Positions 33,331-45,700 of a DNA stretch of 64,000 bases are shown here, piece by piece. Below the pieces are notes generated by a model. That model saw nothing but the letters and a program-made list of their open reading frames with translations. It ran no database searches and was not told where the DNA came from. The translations under genes and the position numbers were made by a program. The DNA is from Elusimicrobiota bacterium (GTDB taxonomy: Bacteria; Elusimicrobiota; Elusimicrobia; Elusimicrobiales; UBA9959): positions 24,321 through 88,320 of the forward strand of contig DMXM01000003.1 in assembly GCA_003482905.1 (NCBI GenBank), in the 5' to 3' direction. Numbering within the stretch: the stretch's first letter is position 1; each line of letters opens with the position of its first letter.

Positions 33331-33451
33331 GCCTGGGGACCGGGTTAGCAAAACCGTGTCGGAGGCCCGAGCTTGCATAAGCGCGAGGGCCGAGACGCGG
33401 AAGCGCGCGCACGGTGTGCGCGACGCTGTTTTTGCGTTCCGGTCCCCAGGC
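33331..33451 (-). repeat. cloverleaf-like structured repeat, copy B
   Basis: A 121-bp second copy in the same orientation. Outer arms 33331-33343 and 33439-33451 are perfectly complementary (13 bp) but differ in sequence from copy A. The inner stems CCGTGTC/GACGCGG (33354-33360 and 33394-33400) and AGCGCGCG/CGCG-A-CGCT (33402-33409 and 33419-33427) also differ from copy A yet keep pairing, including the same bulged A. The hairpin GAGCTTGCATAAGCGCGA and the GCAAAAC and GTTTTTGCGTT segments are unchanged. It starts 9 nt after the giant gene's stop codon. Confidence 0.88.
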
Positions 33452-33460
33452 AGGCCTAGC

Positions 33461-33775
33461 CTAGTGTATAACGCCCACCTTGCGCATTATCACCTTGCTG
33501 CCCTTGGGGCTGGCCGCTTTCACCCTCACTATATAGCCGCCCTTGGAAACATAGCCGCCCAGGCCGTTGCGGCCGTCCCAGATTACGAAATTCGGGCCCA
33601 GCTTGCCGCCATCGGCGCCGCTGGTGAACTTGAATTCCCTCACCACATAGCCCAGCAGGTCGTAAAGGGTTATGGTCACCTCGGCGTTATCGTTAAGCGT
33701 ATAATTAATGACCGTCCTCCCCTCAACGCCGCCTTTGCGCAGGTCCACCGGGTTAGGGTAGTTGGACACCTTACT
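33461..33775 (-). other. FlgD-Ig / type IX sorting-like C-terminal domain of the giant protein
   Basis: The last 100 or so residues run SNYPNPV, EGRTVINYTL, AEVTITLYDLLGYVVRE, FVIWDGRNGLGGYVSKGGYIVRV, the FlgD-Ig pattern used as C-terminal sorting or anchoring domain in FCB-group and Elusimicrobiota surface proteins. The tail ends in KVGVIH. Confidence 0.85.
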
Positions 33776-36700
33776 GAGCAGCTCCGCGCCTATGGTGGTG
33801 CCGGCCGGGGTGGAAACCGCGGACCATTCGGAATGCAGGCCGGCAAAGTTCCAGCTGCGCACGCGGTAGGTATAGTACTTGCCGAAAGGCCTGGGGGTCT
33901 CGCCGGGGCTCACGGGGTCGCCTATGGTATAGATGTTGTTTATGGCGCCGCCGGTCTTAAAGCCGGGGATGGCGGCCACCGTATGCCAGACGGGGTTGGT
34001 GCCCTCGCGCTCCTGGATCTCGTAGGACATCACGTTGGATTCGCCGTCGGCGGAAGAATCCCATTTAAGCGTATAGGCCTGGCCCGAAGACACGCCCTTG
34101 GCCACCTGCGGCTCCGGCGCGCCCGGCGTAGTGGGATAGGTGGTGTCTATGCGGTAGATCATTATCGGCACGCCGCTCTCGCTCGGGATATAGCGCCCGT
34201 CGGCCATAATACCGCGCACGCTCAGCACGTAGCCGCGGTCGGACACGGTCTCGCCCCAGGCCGTATGCGGCCCGCGGAAGGAGCCCTGCGCGCCGCGCTC
34301 GTTGATCTTAAATGTGGTCCCGTCTATCTTGGTCACCACCATTATCTCGTTGCCCACGTACACCACGCCCTCCGCGGCGAAGCCCTCGGCCGAGACCACC
34401 GAGAACGAGGAGGTGTTGACGTCGATGCGGCTGGTCAGGTGCGTGAAATGGCCGGGCGAGAGCGCCACATTGGTGACCTTCCCCGCCAGGGCCGAGCCGG
34501 CCGACTGCCAGGTGTTCTTAATGCCGGTCGGGTCGGCAAAGCTGCCTCCGAGCGAGAGTTCGTAACCGGTCACCAGCCCCGACGAGGGGTTCCACATGGC
34601 GGGAAGCTCCGTGGTCTTGGACGCCCAGACGGAGGGCACGGCCCCGAGCTCCGAAACGGCCAGCAGCAGCTTAACGTTCTGTACGTTGTCGCCGATGAAG
34701 TAAAGCGGCTTGCCCGTGCCGTCGTTTATGATCCTGTCCGGCACGTAGTCGATATTGGACTCGAAGTCGAGGAGGCGGTCCCCGTCGATATCGAAAGTGG
34801 GGATGCCGGAATTATTCAGGCTGATATTGTTGCACTTGCCCGATCCGTAATAATCGAAGTTGTCCGGGATATTGTCCCCGTTGATGTCTATCAGCGGCTC
34901 GTCGGCGCGGCAGCCGGAGGCCGTATAATTGGTCCGCCAGCGGCTGGTGTCCGCCAGCGGCAGATTGCCGGCCCCCATCACCACGTTCCCGCTGGAATCC
35001 AGCAGCGCGTAGGCGGGATAACCGTTGGAGGCCAGCATCACCGGGCTGTAAACGGGCGTCAGCGGGATGATCGCCGGCGAGATCAGTATCTGGTTTGAAT
35101 CCATCGGGTACGTGTCGGCGTAATGCTGGCCGGCGGCCAGCGGCATGCCGCCGACGCCGCGCAGGTCCGTAAAGGCGCCCAGCGTAAGACCCGCCAGGTG
35201 CCCCATGATGTCCGCACCCGAAAGGTCCGCGGCCGAGCTGATATCGCAGGCGAGGTGCAGGATCGTAGGCGCGGTGGAGATCATCATGTACGGCAGATTG
35301 CCGTCGGTAATGGAGATGAAGACACCGTCAACGAACGGGTTGGTGGCCGAGTGCAGGGTGAAGCCCAGGCGCTTGTCTCCCACCGGGCTGAAGGCCCCAT
35401 CGCCGTCGTCCTTCCACAGGGCCACTCCGGCCAGGTCTCCGTCGCCGAAACCGACGGTGGTGCTGCTGATGCTGCCCGACTGCTGAAATTTGATCTGGCC
35501 GAGCATTACATAGTCCGCCAGGGTGGCCATGGTGAAGGTCATCATGGGCACGTTGCGCGTGTTCTTCTCGGCCGATTTCGGGGCGATATTGACGCTTTTC
35601 ACCGTAACGTTCACGGCTTTCACCGGGACAAGGCTCGAACTGAACGGATAGATATCCACGTACGTACCCCTCGGCAGCGCCTTGCTTATGCCGACAAAGA
35701 CGTTTGGCGAGATGTCGTGCGGGGCATTTACAACTATCCAGGACTTGTCGCGTATCATCAGGCCGACCTTATTGGCCTTTATGGCCATTTCGCCGAGGTC
35801 GTACACCGCGAAATACGTCTGCGGCAGCGGGCTAAGGGTCTGGCTCTGCGACAGCTGGATATGCGTCTGCGTGTTCAGCGGGTTCTCCTGGTCGAAGACA
35901 TCCACCTTGCGCACCGCTACGCGGGCGGCATGGGTGACCACCGGCGTATTGAAGTCCCCCAGCTTCTCCCCCCTCGAAAACACCCTCAGGTACGGCTTGC
36001 CGGTGCCGGCGTCCACGCCGGAGCCGGAGTAGGAGGCCAGCTCGGCTTCACCGATATATATGCGGCCCTCGGCCGGGAAACCGGTCGTGGAGGCCAGCAC
36101 CAGGTTGAACGGCAGCGTATCCGTGGAGGTGAACGGTATGGCCAGTGTCGACCTGGCCTCGGAAATATTCGTATCGTTCACGTCCAGCATGTCGTTCTGG
36201 TTGGAGTCCTGGTAGATCCTTATGAACTTGACGTCGCCGTTCTTGCCGAACGGGGCGGCCGGGTCGTTGGAAGCGCCGGTGCGCTGCACCTTTATGGCGC
36301 TCCAGCGAGCGTTGCCCGCTTCGGTAATAAGGTTAAACCGGATCATCGGCGCGTTGATCTGGGCCTGGTTGACGCCGCCGGCCAGCACCAGGTCGCCGGC
36401 CACGTCGTTGCCGCCCATCACCACGTTGGACGGGATCTCCCGCACCAGCATGGGCATAGTGTTGATAGGCGAGGTGGTAAGCGTGATGACGTTGGGAATG
36501 CCTATGGTGAAGTTCGCGGCCGAGGAGATGGAGAGGGCGGCCGTGCTGCCTATGATGGCGAACTGTGACATATCGTAGCTGATAAAGGCACAGGCCGTGT
36601 TGGTAGTTACGATTATAGGGGATTTCAGCGCTATATTGACGGTGCTGGACGAATAAGACTCGTTGCCGTAGCTGGCCAGGTACGGGTACGCGCCGGCGGA

Positions 36701-39700
36701 GTTGCTGGCGGTATCCACGGAGTCCAGGATACAGTTGTCGTTGGAGTCTTTCCAGACCTTTATCAGGTCTATATCCGAGTCGTTGGATGTCCCGCGGCGG
36801 CTCAGCCTTATAGCCTCCACGCGGGCCGAGGTCTTGTCCGTTACCAGGCGCATGGCCAGTACGCCCACGTTCTTATCGTTCTGCGTCACGCTCACCGGCG
36901 AGATATCCTCGGGTGTCATGGTGACATTGTTCATCGTCGGAAGCAGCGTGTTCATCTGGCTGACCACCGGCGACAGGAACTGGGCGACATGGCCGGAATT
37001 TTCCGGGCCGAACAGGAAATTGGTCTCGAACGGCACCTCTATCCCCAAGACGTCGTTCTGGGGGCTCAGCAGAACATTGGAGAACCTGGACGTCTTGTCT
37101 ATATCCACGGAAACGAAGATGACCGTGGGGGTTGACCTTATGACCACGTAATCCTGGTTATTCAGCTCCGGGTCCTTAACAGCTATGGTGGCCTTGCCCA
37201 CCGGGTCGTTGACGCCGAAGCGGCCGGTGCCGATGAGGGTGTCCGAGGTGTTCAGGCCTGTGGCGGCGTCGCGGTCGAACACGCCGTTGCCGTTGTCTTT
37301 CCAGACCTTTATCACCTCCGCGTCTTCGTCGTAGCCGGCCAGGCCGGCCGGCTGCTTGCGGGACAGCCTGACCCCCTGCCAGCGCACGCCGTAGCCCGAC
37401 GTGGTCAGGGCCATCCGCATTACCGGGTAATTGAGCCAGCCCTGGTATACCATGCCGCCGATAACGCTGTTGTTGGCGTGGTTGACCACCGGGGTATTGA
37501 AGGCCCCGCGGGTGACCGCGGTCAGGGCCCCGGCGGCGGTGCCGGCGTAACTTATTATTTCGTTGTCCACCACCGCGTAGCCCGAAGCGGGAATGCCCGC
37601 CGTGGAGGTCACCAGCCAGGCGGCGTCCACGGGACCCGGGCTGGCGACGTCCTGCGCCAGGCGCAGGGAAGGCGCGGAGCCGGCATTGTCCGGCGAGAAG
37701 ATAGAAGCGGCCAGCACGGTCACGGTACTGGGGCTGGAGACGATCTCGCGGACCTTGGAAACATAGGTCAGATTGGAATTAGCCGCGGAGAAGTAATTCG
37801 GCAGCGAGAGGGAGTTCTTGGCCGGATCGTCCGTAGCGGGGCTGTTCTGCGGCAGCGAATCCGCCTTAAGATAGGCGCCCAGGTAGCGCGGGTTGCCCAG
37901 CGGATCGTTAGGCATGGCCGAGGCGCGTATATCGTAGGTCAGGAAATAACGCGGGGACATGGAATTATTGAGCGCCTCCAGGTCCGTGACCACGCGCCGC
38001 TCGGAGGCAAAATCCACCCGCGCGGTCAGGGGGCCGTAGATGGTATTGCCGAATGTGCCGGACCCGACCATAACGTCGGAGGCGCCGAGGAAGCCGTTAT
38101 TGTCCGCGTCGTGCCAGACCTTGACCGCGGAGACGTCGTTTATGGCCGTGCCGTCCTGCATGACCGTGCCGGTGGCGTAAACCATCATCCAGCGCCACAT
38201 GGCGTCTGCCACGCTGGTCTTGATCGTGAAAACCATGACCGGCTGATTCTGCGCCTGCTGCTGCAGCGTCGGCCCAAGTACGGTATCGGTGGCCTTCACT
38301 ACGACCTCGTCGGCGTACTCGCGCACCTTTCCCACCAGCGAGAGGGTCTTGCCGGGGGCGGTGACGCCCACATTAACCGTGCTCATATGCTTCGGCGAGG
38401 TTATCATGAAGTAATCCGTGCTGCGCAGGGCCACGCCGATATATGAGAAGTTGGAGACATTGGCCAGCGGGTCGATGTCGTAGGCCACGAAGTAGTCCTT
38501 GGGCACGTTGTAAATAACCTGCCCGTCCAGCGCGCCGCCCGTTCCTATCATGGGCAGGACGGCCTGGCCGGAAACTACCGTGCCTGTGGACCAGTCCGCT
38601 ATCGCGGTGGCCTCGGCGCCGCGGGTAAGCCCGCCGAAAGCGTTGGAAAGGACGTCCACGCTGGAATAATATATGACCTCTTTCAGGGACGGGTCGGCCT
38701 GGCCGTCGTTCATGATAAGACGGCCCGGCGCCATGGGGAAGGGGCTGTCGGCCGGGAAGAATTTTTGGATGTCGTAAACACGAAGCACCGTGTCTGTGGC
38801 CAGCAGCGGGGCCTTCAGCGTATCGTACGGGAAGGTGCGGACACTGGGGGCTATCAGCAGCACCTCGGTATCCTTCACCGTGCCGGTGGTCTCCAGCAGG
38901 CCGTCAAGGGTGGAGTCGTACCAGATGCTGATCTTCTTGACGTCCGTAACCTTGTTCCAGGCCGGGGTATTACCGTTCTCCGCCCCGGTCACCCAGCGGT
39001 CCAGCTTTAGGCCGCTCCAGATGGCCGACCCCTGAGAGCCGTTTATCTGCATCGTCAGCCTGACTACGGCCTTATCCTTGTCGTTCTGGGTAACAAAAGA
39101 GGGCTTGGCGAAGTCGTTGGGCTGGGACTTGTTGACGTCCGCCAGGTAAACGATATCGGCCGTGGCGTAAAGCGGTATCGTGGAGGAAACTACCGGCTGG
39201 AAAGCCCCTACCCAGCCGTCGATCAGGTTGACGCCGGAGTTCTCAAGGCGGGCGCCGTGGGTCATATTGGGCACGGAGTCCGGCCCGAACTCGTAGACTA
39301 CGTAATAGGTGCGGGTGCTGATCGAAATGGCGCCGTCCAGGCCGGGGTTTATCAGCGGCAGGACGAACGTGTCCGGGTCCTGGATATCGTAGGACGGCGG
39401 GTTCACCGGGTCCGTGACCTCCTTGTCTATACTGGGGGCGAAGATGCCGTCGCCCAGCGTCGGGTCGCCGCCGGAGGAGTCCAGGAACAGGCGCACGCTC
39501 TTCAAGTCGGCGCCGGAGCCCGTGCCCGTCTTTATGATCTTGAACGCCTTCAGCACGCCGGTAAAATTCTCGGTCCAGGCCTTTATCTCCAGGAAGCCGA
39601 CGCGGCCCTGGCCCTGCTCCACGTAGGTGTACTGGCCCAGGGTCAGCGTGGTGGTGCCGACGGAGGGCTGCCACCAGGCCGCGATATCGTTGCCCTTTAT

Positions 39701-42700
39701 CATTATGGTGGCCGGCTGGTTGCGCACCGGGCTGGTGGCGGTGGCGATGGGGAAGTTGTTATAGGCCACGCCCACAAAAGTGGAGTCCAGCACCACGTAC
39801 GACGGGTTCTCCATCACCAGGGAGAAGCTGCGCGGCGTGGCGGCGACGGTGGACATGCGCACCGTAAAGAAGAAGTTGCGCGGCGTATTGGAGACCAGGG
39901 CGGCGGTGGATACCTTGGCTTGCAGGTCGTTAAAGTGCCAGGCCATCAGGCCGGGGTCGTAGGTGCCGCTGGACATAAAGATATCAACGGGCGCGCCGCC
40001 CAGGGAAGTTTCGCCGTCAAAAGCGCCGGTCTGGCCGAAAGTCGGGTTATCGGCGTACATGCCCACTTCCACGATATCGGCCCAGTTCAGGGTGCCGGAG
40101 CTCTTGACCTGCACCGATTTCAGGTAGGCCGTCGGCGTCCCCACCGGCTCGGTCTGCATGGTCAGGCGCAGCATAGGCACGGGGGCCGGCACTACGGCAA
40201 TGACCCCGTCGCCCTGGTAGATGGCGTTCTTATTTATGCCGTTGTTGGTCTTGGCGACCGGCAGGGGGTCTTCCGGAGACATATCCAGGGGCGTGATCCT
40301 CAACCCCGACAGGACGACGTCGGGGCTGGAAGCCGCCGGCATGCCGCGGGCGCCGTCGCCGGTGTAGCCGTAAATGCCCGGGATGTGATAGTCGGTAACG
40401 CTGACCTTCAAAGTCTCTACAATGGTATCCTGCAGCAGCAGCTGGCGCTCGCCGTGGTCGGCGGGCACAAAAACATAGTCGGTGGTGTTGGCCAGCCAGT
40501 CGCGCAGATCGGCGGTCCCCTTGGAATTGGTGGCCATTTTTATCTTGCTGACATAGTAATTGCCGTTCACGGGGTCGCCGGCCGCCACGTTGCCGAACTG
40601 GTCGCGGGCGCGCAGTGTGACGTTGCCGGGGGTCTGTACCCGCAGCGGGCTGGCCAGGCTGTAACCGTGGTGCAGCGTGAAGTAGGCCGCCGCGCCGGGG
40701 GTGATATATGTTTCCTGGTTTATCTGCGGCAGGACGACGCCGTCCGCCGGTATGGAGGCGTCGGCGGTAAGGGCGGCGGTACCGACGATAGTGTCCCAGA
40801 TATATACATTCGCGTAGCTCTGACCGGGGAAGATGGGGACGTCCAGCGGGTTGGTCTTGAGCAGTTTCCAGTTGGGATTGGAGGCCAGCACGGCCTCGGA
40901 CGGGTCTATACCGCCGTACATGCTGTTGCGCACGGCGGTGAAGCGCACGGTGGCCGCGGAGGAGGTGCTGGTAGCGTTCCCGTAGCGGTCTTTCAGCACC
41001 ACGCTCACCACGGTGGGCGTGGTGAGGTTCAGCGCGAAGTCGGCGTATTGCAGCGTGGTTCCAGCCACCAGGCGCCGGGACGGCGTGTGGAACACCACAT
41101 GGTCCGGGGGTGCCGGCACCACGGTATAGGAGGAGATGGCCGGCAGCCAGCCCTTGGAATTTACCGTATTTATTGTGAGCTGGTGCGTCGGGTTGGACAA
41201 CAGCGTGTCTATCAGGTAGAAACTGGTGGCGGACTCGCCCAGCGCCAGCTTGGCGTAACCGGGCTGGGCCGTAAAGCTGGAAACCGACGGGGCGGAGAAC
41301 CGCACGTCGCCGGTGGAGCCGGACTCCAGCTTGAACAGAACGCCGGCGCCTATCGCGTCTTCCTGGCCGGAGGCGATGGGGGTCGGGTTGCCGTAGCGGT
41401 CCTCTATGGCCATGGCGAACATCTGCGAGGTGGTCCCCGCCATCACGGTTTGGCCGGCGTTAAGGCTGACGTTCACGCGGTAAGTGAAGTCCGGCAGCAC
41501 GTGCACGGGCTGGGTGGAGGCGGACCAGGCCGGCCGGTCCGGAGCCGCTATCTTTATCACCGGCCGCAGCGGTATGGTGGAGCCGTAAACGGCGGAGGCC
41601 GTGGTGTCCAGGTAGTAGAACGTGGCAAAGTAGGCATCCAGCGGTATATCCAGGAAAGTGGCCGTGGAGGCGAAGACAGGCGGGAAAGCGGCGGCCAGGG
41701 AACTGGAAGCCGAGAAAGAGAAAGCGTCGTTGACCTGCGAGGGCTGGCGGGTGAACGTGGAAAGGACGACCCGCACCGTAGCCGTGGCCAGGGACGGGTT
41801 GTCGAACATATCGCGCAATTCCGCCTCGAAATTCCGGACCAGGCCGAAGCTGTCGGTTATCCTGCCGGCCACCAGGGAGACCGGCTGGTTGCCGAAAGAA
41901 ACCTTGGCTATATCCACCGGGTTCAGGCGCAGCGGGTGTATGGCCGGCTGCATGGAGCCGCTGCGGGCCTCAATCTGCCAGTAGCCGGGCCTGCCGCCCT
42001 CCCCGGTGTTCAGCGCCGGCGAGAGGCCGGAATAGGACGACGTCCTGTCATGGTAACGGAAGGAGATCTGCGTCTGGTTAGGCGGAATGCTGACGGTCTG
42101 GACGAACTGCGTGTTACCCTGGTCGCGGTAGCCGTAGTCGCCTAAAGTGCCGAAAGTACCCAGCGTACGGCCCAAAGCCGTGTGAATGGTTCCCTGGGCC
42201 GACGGCAGGCCGAGGAAAACGTCGGTCTGGCCTTCCCTGGTCAGGTTGTCGAAGTCGTCGCGGCGCTCCACCGTGAAGAACGCGCCGGCGCCGGCCACTT
42301 CCTGTATGCCGGCCGCCGCCGCCGCCTGGCTGGAAACGAAGAGCAGCTTGGAGGGCACGCCGCCTTTGGTCGTCATCTTGCCGGTGACGTTCTGCCTGGC
42401 GGACAGGTAAGCGGCATAAGCCGGGGAAGTGTTGACCGGGGCGCTGGTGGTGCCTATCCAGACGCGCGCCCAGTCGCCGGCCTTGCTGGACACCTTGTAG
42501 ACCATCTGCGTGGAAACACCCACCTGGCCTGTGGCGTCCGTATAGACTATGGTCGAAGTCCCCATGTCGAACCAGGCGGAAGCTATATTGGCCTGCAGCG
42601 CCCCGGTGGAACCGTACACCTCCGGGATCTCCACGTAGGCCGGCACCCCCGCGGACGATATATTATTGTCGAAGGCGTCGGACAACTGCGCCGTCAGGGC

Positions 42701-45700
42701 CTGGCGGCCCGGCAGAACCGTGGAGCCAGCGCCCACTTCCGTATCCGCGTTGGGCATAACGCGGTAAATATTAGGGGGGCCGGGCTGTACATAAACTTCC
42801 GCCGGCGGCGCGACATTGATGCCGGGAAGGAGAGTGTCGTAAGCGCCCAGGGTATTGACCCCGGCCTTCCTGAAAGTGAACCAGCCGGGCAGGTCTTTCA
42901 CGCCCAGGTCCGAACGGTAGAAAGGCACGGTCCAGGCGGACGGCGTCGGGTCCTGGTTGGGGTTTACCTGGTCCACCAGCACGAAGGCCGCCGTGCCCAG
43001 GTAAACATTATTGCCGGTGGAGCAGTTGTTCTCGAAAGTATCCTTCGCCAGCAGCGCGGCCGAGAACGGCAAACCGGCCACCACCGTGGTGGAGGGCAGC
43101 ACGTAGACCATATGCGTGACCGGGCCGGGATTAACGGTAAGGGTGGATACCCCGGCGGCGTAGTAGGCCGCGGAAGCCGCCGTGGTGGCGGCCACCACCG
43201 TGTAGGTGCTGAAAGAGGTGCGGGCGTCTATGGCGAATACGGCGCTGCCGTTGGACAGGGTCTGGACTCCGGGCGGCGTCGTTTTAAAATCGCCCGGCAT
43301 GGAAACCACTACGGCGGGCATCACGGCCACGGGGTTAGTGTCCTGGGCCGCGCCGGCCAGCTCGGTGGCCTTGTTATAGAAATCGTCGGTCAGGTAAACG
43401 CTGGCGAACAGCGGGCCGGCGCCTATGGTATGTACCGCCGGCGGGCCGGTGCGGCCGGGCCAGGCGATGAGCGGGTCGCGGCAGGGGCCGATATTGCATT
43501 TACCTTCGGCCAGCCCCTGGCCCGGCAGCACCACTTCCAGGCGCGTGGCTGTCGAGGAGAACACCTTAAGATAGGCCCTGGCGGCCGCATCGTTGCCCAG
43601 GCAGACGCCGCCGGCGCCGCCGAAACACATATTATTGTCGGCGGCCGCCACCGGGTAGACCTTTATGGAGGCGTCGCTCCGCCTGGTCACCAGGTTCAAC
43701 TGCGTCTGGAGGGTGCCGTAATTCAGGGCGGTGCTGGAACCGTCGTTGTCGTAGATATCGGAAGTGATCAGGTAGACGGTGGGGCCCACCGACAGGCCGG
43801 TATAGCGGTTCATGTACTGGTCCACCAGGTTTATGGTCACGCTGAAAGGCGTGCCGGCGGTAGCCGTGGAGATCAGCGAGGCCTTGCCGCCGGCCGGGTA
43901 CGCGCCCGAGCCCGGCACGGCCGTCTCACCGGGGACCAGCAGCTGCAGGCCCACCGGGTCGGCCGGCCGCACTGTAAATGTCGAGGACTGCGGGTCGGAC
44001 GAAAGGCCGGAAGAGCCGTAGTCGGCGGCGGTCAGGTAATGCGTGGCGGCCTTACGCATGCTCACATAAATAAAGTCGGTAACTCCGGACGCTATGTTTA
44101 TGGCGGCCGTGCTTACGGCCGGGGCGTAAGCGTCCGACGGCGTGTTCACGCGCACATCGGCCGGACGGCCCGTTACCTTGTTGTAGAAGCTGTCCACTAC
44201 ACCCACCTTAACACCGAAGCTGGCCCCGGCTTTCTGTTCGGTGGCCACCCCCGCCTTGCCGGTGGCGGAACCCTGGTCGAAATCCTCTCCGGGGAGCACC
44301 AGCAGCAGGCGGCTGGGAACGCCGGGTGCCACGCTGACCACCGTGGCCGTGTCCACGTTAAGCGTCGGGCCCCAGGGCGGCACCGCGTTGACCAGTTCGG
44401 CCCGCACATACGTAGCGCCGGCCCTTTTCGGCGTCACGGTGAACGTGGCGGAGCCTACCACCACCTGGGTGGAGGGGCTGACCACCGAGAAGGGGTCGTC
44501 GCAGACCAGGCGTATCTCCTGGCTGGTCCCCGGCGTCAGGTTCCAGAAAGCGTCGGCTATATCCACGGTTACGGTGAAGGGGAAGCCCGCCTGCTGGCCT
44601 GCCACCACTCCGGCGCGGCCGTTGCCGGTAGAGCCAGGCACACGGGTTTCATTGGGTACCATGGCCCTGAGCTTGGTCGGGTTATTAGGGCTAAGCGCGA
44701 AAACGCCGCTTGACGTGGCCCCCAGGTTGGTCCCGGTACCGCTCAGATCCGTGGCCGTAACGGTCCTGAAACCGGCGCTGCGCAGGGTGATATTGCCGAT
44801 GGTGGCGCTGCCGTCGGTCATATTGAAGGAGCCCAGATTGGCGGCGAAGGCGTCGTCCGAAGTGGCGACGATATTGGCCTTGTTTATGCCGTAAACCCGG
44901 TTATAGCGGGTGTCGGCGGCGTAGACATAAGCGTTGAAGGGGACGCCGGCGGTCTGGGTGGAGATATCGCCGGCAGCGCCGTAAGGCGGCGTCACCTTGC
45001 CCGGCACCAGGTACTGGGTAGGCAGCAGCAACATCAGGCGCGAAGCCGCGCCGGGGGTCACCACCACGCCGGAGTCAGTGGCGCTGGACAGCTTGGTCGG
45101 AAGCGTGTCGTCGTCCAAAGCCTGTATCACCATATTATTGGTGGCGGCGCTGGGCACAAAGCCGTTTATGATGGCTTCACCGTTAGCCATCGGCTGGGCG
45201 GGCGGGTGCACGGCGTAAATATCGTTGGACACCACGCGCACACTGCGGCCGTCCGTGGTCAGGTTGCCGTAGGCATCCACTGCCCGCACCGTTATGGTGT
45301 AGGTGGAGCCGGCCACCAGCGGCCCGGCGGTGCCGGTTTTACCGCCCGGCGCGCCTTCGGAGGCCACTTCGGTCGGCACCAGTATAAGCATAGTGGCGGC
45401 CGGCGCCGGACCGACCATTATACCGGTCACGGTGTCGGTGCTGTAGGCGGTGCCGAGGTACAGTTTGGCGTCCGTCACCTGTACTGAAAGGCCGGCGGTC
45501 TGGTTGCGGGTCACCGGTATAACGCTGAAAGTGGTCGCGCCCGCCTCAAGGCTCCTCTGGTACGGGGCAGGGTGCATACCGCGGCCCTGTATATTGGCGT
45601 CGTTGGGGAAGTCCACCTGCACTACCGGCGTATTGCTGGACGCGGCCATAAAAGGCGTGGTGCCGCTTACCACGTTATAGTAATCGTCCACCAGGTAAAC

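Noticed and set aside
31374..33451. The two cloverleaf repeats as integron attC sites or gene-cassette ends
   Set aside because: No paired RYYYAAC/GTTRRRY core and no integrase are present, they are multi-branched with two internal hairpins, and the gene upstream of one is over 30 kb, far outside cassette size.
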